From positions 868,001 to 932,000 of the forward strand of contig JBGAQH010000001.1 of assembly GCA_044220875.1 (NCBI GenBank): a DNA stretch of 64,000 bases, given 5' to 3'. Positions 50,376-58,260 of this stretch are shown here, in pieces; position 1 is the stretch's first letter, and each line of letters opens with the position of its first letter. The position numbers and the translations under genes were made by a program. The notes under the pieces are model-generated. The model ran no database searches. It saw only the letters and a program-made list of their open reading frames with translations, and was not told the origin of the DNA. The DNA is from JAEUIT01 sp044220875. GTDB lineage: Bacteria > Planctomycetota > Phycisphaerae > Phycisphaerales > SM1A02.

Positions 50376-52016
50376 ATGACCCAGCCCGCTCCCACCGGCC
50401 TTCGGGCCGCAGTTCTTGCTGCCAAGGCCCATGCCGACAAGATCGAGCAGGGAGGCGGCGCGTCGGGGATCGAGCGGCAGCACCGGCACGGACGCCTGAC
50501 CGCCAGGGAGCGCATCGCGCGACTCATCGACCCGGGAAGCGAGCTGTTCGAGGTCGGCCTCTTCGCCGCCTGGAACATGTACCGCGAGTACGGCGGGGCC
50601 ACCTCGGCGGGCGTCGTCACCACCGTCGGCATGGTTGACGGAAGGCTCTCGATGATCATCGCCAACGACGCGACGGTGAAGGCCGGCGCGTTCTTCCCGA
50701 TGACCTGCAAGAAGATCATCCGGGCCCAGGTGATCGCGGAGCGGGCCCGCATGCCGCTCATCTACCTCGTCGACAGCGCCGGCGTCTTCCTCCCGCTCCA
50801 GGAGGACGTCTTCCCCGACACCGACGACTTCGGCCGCATCTTCCGCAACAACGCCGTCATCAGCGCCCAGGGCATTCCGCAGATCGCCGCGATCATGGGC
50901 AACTGCGTCGCCGGCGGCGGCTATCTCCCGGTCCTCTGCGACACGCTTCTCATGACCGAGGGCAGCGGACTCTATCTGGCCGGTCCGGCGCTCGTCAAAG
51001 CCGCGATTGGCCAGGACGTCGAGAGCGAAGAGTTAGGCGGAGCGAAGATGCACGCGGAGATCTCCGGCACGATCGACTTCCGCGAGAAGGACGATCCGGC
51101 GTGCATCACCCGGCTGCGGAGCGTCTTCAGCGCGAATCGGGCGACGAAGCCGGCGCCGCGCCCGCCCTTCGAGCCGAAGGCCGCGGCCAAGCCCGCGAGC
51201 GCCATCTTCGAGATCTTCAAGAGCGAGGCCGGCCAGCAGTACGACCAGCTCGAGCTTCTCCAGTGCTTCGTCGATGAAGGCACGCTCGATGAATACCGCG
51301 GCGAGTTCGGCCGCTCGCTCGTCTGCGGCTATGCCCGCATCGGCGGCTTCCCCTGCGGCGTCGTCGCGAACCAGAAAAAGCTCACGCCGAAGAAGATGCC
51401 CGGCGGCAAGGCCGGACCGTCGACCGCGGTGAACATGCCAAGCGTCATCTACGACGACTCGGCCGACAAGGCGGCGCGCTTCATCATGGACTGCAACCAG
51501 AAGCGCATCCCGATCATCTTCCTCCACGACACGACCGGCTTCATGGTCGGGCGCGACAGCGAGCAGGGCGGCATCATTCGGGCTGGCGCGAAGATGGTCA
51601 ACGCGATGAGCAACTGCGTTGTGCCGAAGATCTCGCTGATCCTCAACTCAAGCTACGGCGCAGGCAACTACGCGATGTGCGGCCGCGCGTTCGATCCGTT
51701 CCTGACGCTTGCCTGGCCCGGCTCGAAGTGCTCAGTCATGGGCGCGGCTCAGGCGGCAAACGTGCTCCTGCAGATCGACCTCGCGGCCCGCGAGCGCAAG
51801 GGCGAGAAGGTCGACGAGGAGATGCGGAAGCAACTGCTCGCGGCGATCACCGCGAGCTACAGCGAGCAGCAGGACATCCTCTACGGTGCGGCCCGCGGCT
51901 GGCTCGACCGGATCATCGATCCCGAGCGGACGCGCGAGGAACTCATCGCCGCGCTCCGGATGGCCGCAATGGTCCCGTGTGAGGCGGACTACAGGACGGG
52001 TGTGCTGCAGACGTGA
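50376..52016 (+). CDS. acyl-CoA carboxylase carboxyltransferase (beta) subunit
   Basis: A 546-residue biotin-dependent carboxyltransferase of the methylcrotonyl/propionyl-CoA carboxylase beta family. Both crotonase-fold halves are seen: N-terminal 'GRLTARERIARLIDPGSEL', 'MPLIYLVDSAGVFLPLQ...FPDTDDFGRIFRNNAVISAQGIPQIAAIMGNCVAGGGYLPVL' and C-terminal 'IPIIFLHDTTGFMVGRDSE', 'GAKMVNAMSNCVVPKISLIL' and 'GNYAMCGRAFDPFLTLAWPGSKCSVMG'. The last motif is most like methylcrotonyl-CoA carboxylase. No biotin carboxylase, biotin carrier or acyl-CoA dehydrogenase gene is near, so partners lie elsewhere. A near-leaderless start at 50376 is likely. Substrate cannot be fixed without alignment. Confidence 0.9.
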   Translation: MTQPAPTGLRAAVLAAKAHADKIEQGGGASGIERQHRHGRLTARERIARLIDPGSELFEVGLFAAWNMYREYGGATSAGVVTTVGMVDGRLSMIIANDATVKAGAFFPMTCKKIIRAQVIAERARMPLIYLVDSAGVFLPLQEDVFPDTDDFGRIFRNNAVISAQGIPQIAAIMGNCVAGGGYLPVLCDTLLMTEGSGLYLAGPALVKAAIGQDVESEELGGAKMHAEISGTIDFREKDDPACITRLRSVFSANRATKPAPRPPFEPKAAAKPASAIFEIFKSEAGQQYDQLELLQCFVDEGTLDEYRGEFGRSLVCGYARIGGFPCGVVANQKKLTPKKMPGGKAGPSTAVNMPSVIYDDSADKAARFIMDCNQKRIPIIFLHDTTGFMVGRDSEQGGIIRAGAKMVNAMSNCVVPKISLILNSSYGAGNYAMCGRAFDPFLTLAWPGSKCSVMGAAQAANVLLQIDLAARERKGEKVDEEMRKQLLAAITASYSEQQDILYGAARGWLDRIIDPERTREELIAALRMAAMVPCEADYRTGVLQT

Positions 52017-52134
52017 CGGCGTGGGCGATGGCGCCTGAGGAGATCCGTAGATCGACGAGAGCAACAGCGCCGCGGCGCACGGGACAGTGCGGCGATGGAC
52101 GAATTTCACTCGAGATTCGCCGAGGCGCCCGGCG

Positions 52135-52800
52135 TCAGCCGCAGCTGCCCCACGCGCCGAGGATCACGCTCAGGTCGGCGGCGTCGACATCGCCGTCGTT
52201 GTCGAGGTCCGCGTCGCCGCCTGTGTTTCCCCATGCGCCCAGAAGCGCCGCGAGGTCTCCCGCGTCGACAACGCCCGAGCCGTCGATGTCAGCGGGGCAG
52301 GGCGGCGCCGGGCACGCGTTCACCGTGCCCTGCACGCCGGCGTAATTCTTCGGCGTGTTGGCCGAGGTCGTCCCATCTCGGTTCAGCGAGCTCACGCAGT
52401 CGAGCGGCAAGGCCGTGGCGCCGATGACCCACGTGTCGTAGACGTGGTACTTCAGCGTGTCGCCATTGGTGCCGAAGAAGTTCGGAGGAATGATGAGATC
52501 AGGCGTCGGCGCGCCCGGAAGCGCCGCGAAGGCGGAGGTCGCGAGGAGGATGTACTTGAGCCCCGTCGGCGGCGTGAGATTCGCCGGGAAGGTGACGAAC
52601 TTGCCGGTCGCGAGGCTCGTGACCTTCTTGCCCGCCAGGAGGATTTCCGAATTGGCGGATGTCGGGAGATGCAGCTCGATGAACTGGATCTGACCGTCGG
52701 GCGAGCTGAAGGCCTCGCTGAACTGCCAGAGGTGCGAACCGGCGAATGCGCTTGAAGCAAGCGCGAGCACAGCGGCCGACGTGAGAAGCGTGAACTGCAT
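52135..52800 (-). CDS. secreted protein with C-terminal GC-type dockerin
   Basis: A 221-residue exported protein. AGGAGGA precedes the ATG at 52800, and 'MQFTLLTSAAVLALASSAFAG' is a signal peptide. The middle, 'LWQFSEAFSSPDGQIQFIELHLP', 'EILLAGKKVTSLATGKFVTFPANL' and 'TPDLIIPPNFFGTNGDTLKYHVYDTW', resembles small lamin-tail-like exported domains of planctomycetes but is not identified with certainty. The C-terminus has two calcium-binding dockerin repeats, 'ADIDGSGVVDAGDLAALLGAW' and 'ADLDNDGDVDAADLSVILGAW', framed by cysteines and ending GSCG. It may be attached at the surface through this end. Confidence 0.85.
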   Translation of the reverse strand: MQFTLLTSAAVLALASSAFAGSHLWQFSEAFSSPDGQIQFIELHLPTSANSEILLAGKKVTSLATGKFVTFPANLTPPTGLKYILLATSAFAALPGAPTPDLIIPPNFFGTNGDTLKYHVYDTWVIGATALPLDCVSSLNRDGTTSANTPKNYAGVQGTVNACPAPPCPADIDGSGVVDAGDLAALLGAWGNTGGDADLDNDGDVDAADLSVILGAWGSCG

Positions 52801-52849
52801 CGGGTTCCTCCTGAGTTTCGGGTTCGCAGCGGGGTGCTGACGATCGCGG

Positions 52850-53602
52850 TCAGTCGAGATTCGTCGGCCGTCCTCGGAGATACGTGATGTTGCAGTCGGG
52901 ACAGGTCCCGTCGTACACCATCGCGCAGCCGCAGAGTTCGCAGCGTTCGGCCTCTCTGATCGCGGCACGCAGGATATCGAGCGCGTCGCTGGTGTCATCA
53001 AATATCTGGCGCTTGTCGAAGAAAACCGTACCCACCAAGCCGCCTGAACACGTCGGGCACCAATGGGGCTCCATCCAGACGAGCGACTCCGCCCGCCGGC
53101 GGCACTCGGGGCAGAGCGATACCGTCTCGGCTCGCCGCCCCTGGGCGACCAGCCAGGTCAGATCGGTCATGTAGGCAAGCCCCCCGTACCACCCGATGTG
53201 ACAGGCTCGGCAGCGTTCGTCCTTGGGTATTGCCGCACGGCAGCGTTCGCATGTGATGGATGCGAGGCCGATCTCGTGGCCGTGGGGATCGAGCGTCTCG
53301 AAGAGCTGGGGGTAGGGGACGGGAACGCCGGCGATGAATCCGATCCGATGGTGCTCACACCAACCGTCGCGTGCCCGGGCGTCGAGGCACGTGCACCGCG
53401 TCGGATCCCCCATGCCCGGATGCCCACCGTGTGCGAGAGCAACACGAGCGGCGGACGGGTGGTCATGCGGCACGTCTGCGGCGGCGGGTGTCGGCGGGAG
53501 CGGCGGGGGCGTTCGATGCGGCGGAGGCGGCGGCGCGGACGGATCGCAGCACGCCAGGGGCGCTGCCAACAGACAGAGAAGGAAACAGCGGAGCCACCGC
53601 AT
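52850..53602 (-). CDS. cysteine-rich lipoprotein with zinc-ribbon-like CxxC pairs
   Basis: A 250-residue protein with a lipoprotein-like start ('FLLCLLAAPLACC', lipidation at Cys18 or Cys19) and a Pro-rich linker. The body has a 'CTCLDARARDGWCEHH' segment and then CxxC pairs: 'CERC'/'CRAC', 'CPEC'/'CPTC' and 'CELC'/'CPDC', spaced 10-20 residues like zinc ribbons or rubredoxin knuckles. Such multi-ribbon proteins are usually cytoplasmic, so predicted export is odd. Between them lie 'LAYMTDLTWLVAQGRR' and 'LVGTVFFDKRQIFDDTSDAL'. It is between two dockerin-protein genes on the same strand. Possible roles are metal binding or redox at the cell envelope; none is shown. Confidence 0.7.
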   Translation of the reverse strand: MRWLRCFLLCLLAAPLACCDPSAPPPPPHRTPPPLPPTPAAADVPHDHPSAARVALAHGGHPGMGDPTRCTCLDARARDGWCEHHRIGFIAGVPVPYPQLFETLDPHGHEIGLASITCERCRAAIPKDERCRACHIGWYGGLAYMTDLTWLVAQGRRAETVSLCPECRRRAESLVWMEPHWCPTCSGGLVGTVFFDKRQIFDDTSDALDILRAAIREAERCELCGCAMVYDGTCPDCNITYLRGRPTNLD

Positions 53603-53661
53603 CGCGGCGACATCGTCGCATGGTCGAACGCTTCCGCCTATGGACGAACGTCGATGTTGCG

Positions 53662-54495
53662 TTAGCTGCTCCAGCCGCCGAGCAGGATCCCGAGATCCGG
53701 CGCGCCCACGACCCCGTCACCGTCAAGATCCGCGGATCCCCTCGAGCCCCACTGACCCAGCAGAATCGCGAGGTCGGCCGCACCGACGAGATGGTCGCCG
53801 TCGAGATCGCCGACGACCGACCATTCCACGCTCAGTTCGGGACGGGAATCGGCGAGCGCATTCTCGCGCGTTGCGAAGCGCCGTGAACTTCCGAAGCGAA
53901 TGCTCTCGTCGGCGCGGAGCAGCCAGCCGTCGTTCTCGGCGCTGCCGTCCACCCACGCCTGAACGTCGGCGACGACACCGGCGCCGCTCCAGACGTACTG
54001 GCCAAACGTCGGGCCAACCGTCGTCGTGGCACTGGCGACCGGCGCGAAGTCACCGCCGACGGTGCTCCACAGCGAGTCGCTGTAGGAGCGGTGAATCCAG
54101 GTCGCGTCGCCCGGCGTCGCCGCGGTCCCGCCTCCCTCATTGCCCTCCGCGTCGCTCGTGCCTTCGCCCCAGGAGGCGGTCGCGCGGTGGATCGAGACGT
54201 CAACGGGAATGGCCTGACCTGCGTCGTTGGTGAGCCGCAGCGTGACCGACGTGATCATCGCGTTGTTCGGAATGCCGGAGAGATCGAAGCGAAGCAGCCC
54301 GCGCCGCAGCACTCCCTGGTTCGTGCGGCCGGCGAAACACCACTCGCCCGCCCCGTTGCTCAGGAGTCCGGCAGGGCTTTCATAGAGGGTGTTGTCCGCG
54401 CTGGCCGGCAGCACCGAGAGCTCTGCCACCGCAGTGGCCGTGGCGCCGAACACCGTTGCGGCGGCGAGGGCCGTCGCGTGCATCATCGATCGCAT
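53662..54495 (-). CDS. secreted DNRLRE-like protein with dockerin repeats
   Basis: A 277-residue exported protein. GGGAGA precedes the ATG at 54495, which starts a signal peptide ('MMHATALAAATVFGATATAVAE'). The body, 'LSVLPASADNTLYESPAGLLSNGAG', 'RTNQGVLRRGLLRFDLSGIPNNAMITSVTLRLTN', 'DVSIHRATASWGEGTSD' and 'VADVQAWVDGSAENDGWLLRADES', matches the pattern of DNRLRE/disaggregatase-related beta-sandwich domains, often found in surface proteins. The end carries two dockerin repeats ('GDLDGDHLVGAADLAILLGQ', 'ADLDGDGVVGAPDLGILLGG'). It is divergent from rdgB with 64 bp between the starts. Confidence 0.85.
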   Translation of the reverse strand: MRSMMHATALAAATVFGATATAVAELSVLPASADNTLYESPAGLLSNGAGEWCFAGRTNQGVLRRGLLRFDLSGIPNNAMITSVTLRLTNDAGQAIPVDVSIHRATASWGEGTSDAEGNEGGGTAATPGDATWIHRSYSDSLWSTVGGDFAPVASATTTVGPTFGQYVWSGAGVVADVQAWVDGSAENDGWLLRADESIRFGSSRRFATRENALADSRPELSVEWSVVGDLDGDHLVGAADLAILLGQWGSRGSADLDGDGVVGAPDLGILLGGWSS

Positions 54496-54543
54496 CGTTT
54501 CTCCCTGAATTCGTCCGACCGCGAAGCCGGCGTCGGAAGAATG

Positions 54544-54549
54544 TACCCT
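54544..54549 (+). promoter_or_regulatory. -10 hexamer of rdgB (leaderless candidate)
   Basis: TACCCT ends 10 nt before the ATG at 54560, with no Shine-Dalgarno sequence between, the same spacing as at 2605-2621. Confidence 0.4.
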
Positions 54550-54559
54550 GCGTTCCGTC

Positions 54560-55192
54560 ATGGCCCAATCCGCTCTCCGCGAAGTTCTCGTCGCCACCGG
54601 CAATCCGCACAAGATCGAAGAGATCCGCGCCGTGCTCGGTCCCTTGGGCATTCGGGTTCTCGGGCTTGAGGATGTCGGGGGCGGCTTTCCCGAGCCCGAC
54701 GAGCATGGCGCGACGTTCGAGGAGAACGCCCGCATCAAGGCCATCGCATACGCCCGGATGGCGGGGCGCACGTGCATCGCCGACGACTCGGGCCTCGAGG
54801 TCGACGCGCTCGACGGCGCGCCGGGCGTTCACAGCGCCTACTTCGCCGGGCGCGAGGGAACCCGCGCCGAGCGCGATGCCCGCAACAATCGGCTCCTCCT
54901 CGAGCGTCTGCGCGGCGTTCCGGCCGAGCGGCGCACCGCGCGATTCGTCTGCACGATGTGCCTGGCCACGCCGGACGGGCGCGTTCTCGCCGAGACGCGC
55001 GGGCACTTTCCCGGCGTGATCATCGACGCGCCGCGCGGGGCGAACGGCTTCGGCTACGACCCGCTTCTCCATCTCCCCGACGTCGGCTGCACGAGCGCCG
55101 AACTCTCGCCCGAGGCGAAGAACGCCCGAAGCCATCGCGGTCACGCGACGCGGCTGATGGCCGAGCGCCTCCGGGGCCTTGCCCTCGTCTAA
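54560..55192 (+). CDS. rdgB: XTP/dITP diphosphatase (RdgB/HAM1 family)
   Basis: A 210-residue housecleaning pyrophosphatase that hydrolyses dITP and XTP to keep deaminated purines out of DNA. Family motifs are intact: 'VLVATGNPHKIEEI' (substrate and phosphate binding), 'ATFEENARIKA', 'CIADDSGLEVDALDGAPGVHSAYFAG' (catalytic Asp), 'GFGYDPLLHLPD' and 'SHRGHATRLM'. Length is standard. Its TAA is 3 bp before the YkgJ-like start, so the two are cotranscribed. Confidence 0.96.
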   Translation: MAQSALREVLVATGNPHKIEEIRAVLGPLGIRVLGLEDVGGGFPEPDEHGATFEENARIKAIAYARMAGRTCIADDSGLEVDALDGAPGVHSAYFAGREGTRAERDARNNRLLLERLRGVPAERRTARFVCTMCLATPDGRVLAETRGHFPGVIIDAPRGANGFGYDPLLHLPDVGCTSAELSPEAKNARSHRGHATRLMAERLRGLALV

Positions 55193-55195
55193 CGC

Positions 55196-56491
55196 ATGGC
55201 CAGCCCCCGCGACATCCGCCTGCCGATCATCACGCTTCCGCTCGGCGAGCAGCGCTACTCGTGCCATGGCTGCGGCAACTGCTGCCGCGACTTCACCGTC
55301 CAGCTTCGCGACGACGACCTCCGTCGGCTGCGCGAACAGCGCTGGGCCGAGCGGCTCGGCGAGCCCGTCGTCGTCGAGTTCCGCGGCCAGTCCTACCTCC
55401 GGCAGCGCGACGACGGCGCATGCATCTTCTGGATGGCCGACGGCCGGTGCCGCATCCACGCCGAGTTCGGCTTCGAGGAGAAGCCGATCGCCTGCCAGTT
55501 CTTTCCCTTCTCGCTCGTGCCGGGGGAGCGCGATGCGGCGATGGGCATCAACTTCGCGTGCGGCAGCGTCCTCGAGAGCAAGGGCGCTGCGTTAGGGACC
55601 CATCGGGCCGAACTGCTGCGCATGGCGGATCGGGCTCCCGAGACGGTCGAGCGCCCGGTGCCGGTGGCGCTCGCCGACGGGCTCGTCGCATCGGCCGAGG
55701 AGATCGACGCGATCGTGAGGGCGTGTGACGGATGGATTCGCCGCACGGACGTGCCGCTGGTGATTCGGCTCGACGGTCTCGCCTGGGTTGCCCAGTCGCT
55801 CATGCAGGCCACGCTTACCGCCGTGCGCGGCGAGCGCTTCGGCGAGCTCGTCGCGACGCTCGTCGGCGCGCTGCCGGATGAACTTGCCCACCTGCCGATC
55901 GATCCGGCGAGCGCCGGCCAGCGGAAGCTCCTTCGACAGGCGGTCTTCGCCCGCACCGAGGATCCGAAGATCCGCGGCATGGAGAGCCGCGGGCGCTGGC
56001 GGACGGCGTTCGGCCAGTACCTGCGGTCGCGGCGCTTCGCAAAGGCCTCGGGACTCGTCCCGCGCATCGGCGTTGGCTGGCCGGACGGCATCGGGTTCGC
56101 TGCGGTCGAGCGCATCGCGCCGGTCGGCGCGTCGGGCGAGATCGACGCCATCGACGAGTTGCTCGGTCGATACGTTCGCGCGACGCTCCATGGGCGTCGG
56201 GCGTGGGGGGCGGGCCACTACGGCTGGCCGGTCACCGCCGGACTTGCGGCCCATGTCCTCAACATCGCCTGCGTCGGCTGGCTCGCGCGACTGCATGCCG
56301 CGGGCCGCGGCGAGGACGCGCCCGGGATCGTCGACGTGCGGGCGGCGCTCTCGCGCGTCGACCGGATCAGCGGCCGCGCCCCGTGGCTCGGGAGCGCCGG
56401 CGAGCGACTTCGAATGCGCTACATGGCGATCGACGACGGCCTGCGTCGGATCGTCGCCTGGAACTACCGCCCGGAGGCCTCGGGCGACTGA
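55196..56491 (+). CDS. YkgJ-family cysteine-cluster protein
   Basis: A 431-residue member of the YkgJ/CxxCxxCC family, thought to bind zinc or an iron-sulfur cluster. The cluster is 'YSCHGCGNCCRDFTV' near residue 22, completed by 'ACIFWMADGRCRIHAEFG' and 'KPIACQFFPFSLV'. The typical family domain is only about 100-200 residues; the remaining 250 are a long helical extension of unknown role. The function of the family is not settled. It is 3 bp behind rdgB, and its 3' end overlaps the end of the opposing LPG-synthase-like gene by 28 bp. Leu133 is a rare TTA codon. Confidence 0.88.
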   Translation: MASPRDIRLPIITLPLGEQRYSCHGCGNCCRDFTVQLRDDDLRRLREQRWAERLGEPVVVEFRGQSYLRQRDDGACIFWMADGRCRIHAEFGFEEKPIACQFFPFSLVPGERDAAMGINFACGSVLESKGAALGTHRAELLRMADRAPETVERPVPVALADGLVASAEEIDAIVRACDGWIRRTDVPLVIRLDGLAWVAQSLMQATLTAVRGERFGELVATLVGALPDELAHLPIDPASAGQRKLLRQAVFARTEDPKIRGMESRGRWRTAFGQYLRSRRFAKASGLVPRIGVGWPDGIGFAAVERIAPVGASGEIDAIDELLGRYVRATLHGRRAWGAGHYGWPVTAGLAAHVLNIACVGWLARLHAAGRGEDAPGIVDVRAALSRVDRISGRAPWLGSAGERLRMRYMAIDDGLRRIVAWNYRPEASGD

Positions 56492-57480
56492 GCCCCGAAG
56501 GTCCTCGGGCCGGCGCGGCGGAAGCGCCGCCAGCACCATGCCGCGGCGATCGCGCCGAGCGGGATCGTGACCGCGGCCTCCGCGGCGCTTTCGAGGATGG
56601 CGATCTGGGCGAAGGTCGCGGCGAGCTCCTCATGGCTCATGGCGCCGCGGAAGAGACTGCCCGCGATCCACGCCACGCCGGCTTCGCGAAATCCGAAGCG
56701 CCCGAGCGGATTGAGCGCCAGGGCATAGGCGGCGAGTCCCAGGAGCGCGGCCTGGCTCATCGAGAGCGGCGCCCCGAGAATCGCGGCCACGCACACCATG
56801 CGGGCCGTCCACGCGACGATGTCGACGACGCGCATCGCAACGGCAAGGCCGAAGGAGGGAACCTGGCTGAGCATCGGATGCGCGCCACGGAGGCGAGGGC
56901 GCACCCAGTCGTTGCCGGCAAGGCGATGGATCGCCCACGTCGCGGCGGCGCAGGCGATGACGATGACGAGGAATGTCCCGGCGAGGCCAATGTGCGGAGC
57001 GAGCGGCATCGCCAGGGCGACGGCGACGAAGGCCACGCAGATGCTCAGCAGCACCGCGATGAGCCACGCGGTCATCAGCGCCGGGCCGATGCCGTCGACG
57101 CGCCAGTGAAACGCGACGCGGGCGACGAGGCCGACGCGAAAGGGGGCGTAGTTCAGGATGCTCGCGAGGAGATTCACCGCCTGCACGTCGACGAGCCGGA
57201 GCGGCCGCACCGGCCTGATCGTGCACCAGAAGATCACGCCGTTGACGATCAGGCTCGCGAGCGTCGCGAGGAAGGCGACGGCGATGAGCCAGCGCGGAGC
57301 CGTCGCGATGCGTTCGGTCACGTGCTCGAAGCCGCCCGCGCCGAACGCGCGGCGAATGCACCAGCCGATGAAGAGGATTCCCAGCGCGAAGGAAATGAGC
57401 TGGACGATCGCGTCGCGCACCCGGCGCTTGGTTCCGGCCCGTCCCCAGCCCTCGGCGCGCTGCGGAGCGGGTGCGCTCAT
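56464..57480 (-). CDS. LPG-synthase/AglD-like (UPF0104) membrane protein
   Basis: A 338-residue polytopic protein with about eight membrane segments ('IVQLISFALGILFIGWCIRRAF', 'LIAVAFLATLASLIVNGVIFW', 'TAWLIAVLLSICVAFVAVALAM', 'IGLAGTFLVIVIACAAATWAI' and others). The 'DVQAVNLLASILNYAPFRVGLVARVAFH' stretch and late 'NPLGRFGFREAGVAWIAGSLF' match the lysylphosphatidylglycerol-synthase transmembrane (flippase-like) family. Its ATG overlaps the glycosyltransferase stop (ATGA). Linkage to a GT2 enzyme suggests a role in lipid-linked glycan or phospholipid modification. The frame is open far upstream but that part is a shadow of the glycosyltransferase gene. Confidence 0.82.
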   Translation of the reverse strand: MSAPAPQRAEGWGRAGTKRRVRDAIVQLISFALGILFIGWCIRRAFGAGGFEHVTERIATAPRWLIAVAFLATLASLIVNGVIFWCTIRPVRPLRLVDVQAVNLLASILNYAPFRVGLVARVAFHWRVDGIGPALMTAWLIAVLLSICVAFVAVALAMPLAPHIGLAGTFLVIVIACAAATWAIHRLAGNDWVRPRLRGAHPMLSQVPSFGLAVAMRVVDIVAWTARMVCVAAILGAPLSMSQAALLGLAAYALALNPLGRFGFREAGVAWIAGSLFRGAMSHEELAATFAQIAILESAAEAAVTIPLGAIAAAWCWRRFRRAGPRTFGAQSPEASGR

Positions 57481-58241
57481 CGGCGCGACTCCGCGGGACG
57501 CGCGACGCTCACGGCGGGCGGGCGGCGGAATCGCTCGCGGGCGATGACCCAGAGGGCGCGGATGCCGTCCTTGGCCCTGATCTTCTTGCCCTCGGCGAAG
57601 GTGCGCGGCGAGTAGCGGACGTGCACCTCGGCGACCGGCGTGCGCAACCGGCCGAGGGCCGCCGCGATCTGCGGCTCGATGCCGAAGCGGTCCTCCGTCA
57701 GCGCGGGCATGATCGAACGCAGCACCGGCACGCGGAAGACCTTGTAGCAGCACTCCATGTCGTGGACCCGGAGTCCGCTCAGGGCGTTGCTGGTGACGGT
57801 CAGCGCCCGATTCATCGCCCGGTGGATCCGGCGGTGCATGCGCGGATCGTCGTCCTGACCCCAGCGGTTGCCGAACACGACGGGCACCGAGCCGCCGACG
57901 ATGGGAGCGAGCAGCGCACCGTAGTCGCGCGGGTCGTACTCGAGATCCGCGTCCTGGATGATGACGATGTCCTCGTCGAGTGCCGCGTCCAGCACGGCGG
58001 CGAACCCGGTGCGGATCGCCGCGCCCTTGCCGCGGTTCCGTTCGTGGGCGAGCAGGCGGACGCCGCGGTCGGCACAGATCGCCGCGGCCCGCTCGCTCGC
58101 CTCCCGCGACGACCCGTCGTTCACCAGCGTGACCGCGAGTCGCCATCGCTCGGGAATCGGCGCGGCGAAGACGGAACGCAGGCACGCGTCGAGCGTTCCC
58201 GGTTCCTCGTAGAAGGGAACGACGACATGAAGCGTTGGCAC
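57477..58241 (-). CDS. GT2-family glycosyltransferase (dolichyl-phosphate type)
   Basis: A 254-residue GT-A enzyme. The GTG at 58241 begins 'VPTLHVVVPFYEEPGTLDACL'; 'VTLVNDGSSREASE', 'ERNRGKGAAIRTGF', the DxD-region 'IVIIQDADLEYDPRDYG' and 'RVHDMECCYKVFRVPVLRSI' match the polyprenyl-phosphate mannosyl/glucosyltransferase group, which makes lipid-linked sugar donors at the cytoplasmic face. No C-terminal membrane helices are seen. An in-frame ATG at 58295 would overlap floA by 35 bp and is less likely. It is coupled to the flippase-like membrane protein downstream (4-nt overlap). Confidence 0.9.
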   Translation of the reverse strand: MPTLHVVVPFYEEPGTLDACLRSVFAAPIPERWRLAVTLVNDGSSREASERAAAICADRGVRLLAHERNRGKGAAIRTGFAAVLDAALDEDIVIIQDADLEYDPRDYGALLAPIVGGSVPVVFGNRWGQDDDPRMHRRIHRAMNRALTVTSNALSGLRVHDMECCYKVFRVPVLRSIMPALTEDRFGIEPQIAAALGRLRTPVAEVHVRYSPRTFAEGKKIRAKDGIRALWVIARERFRRPPAVSVARPAESRR

Positions 58242-58260
58242 CGTGCGTCGCTCGAGCCGA

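Noticed and set aside
7510..55597. Integron attC core sites (GTTAGGC/GCCTAAC)
   Set aside because: Some GTTAGG occurrences match the 7-bp core, but they lie inside conserved genes, have no partner half-site and no integrase gene is present.
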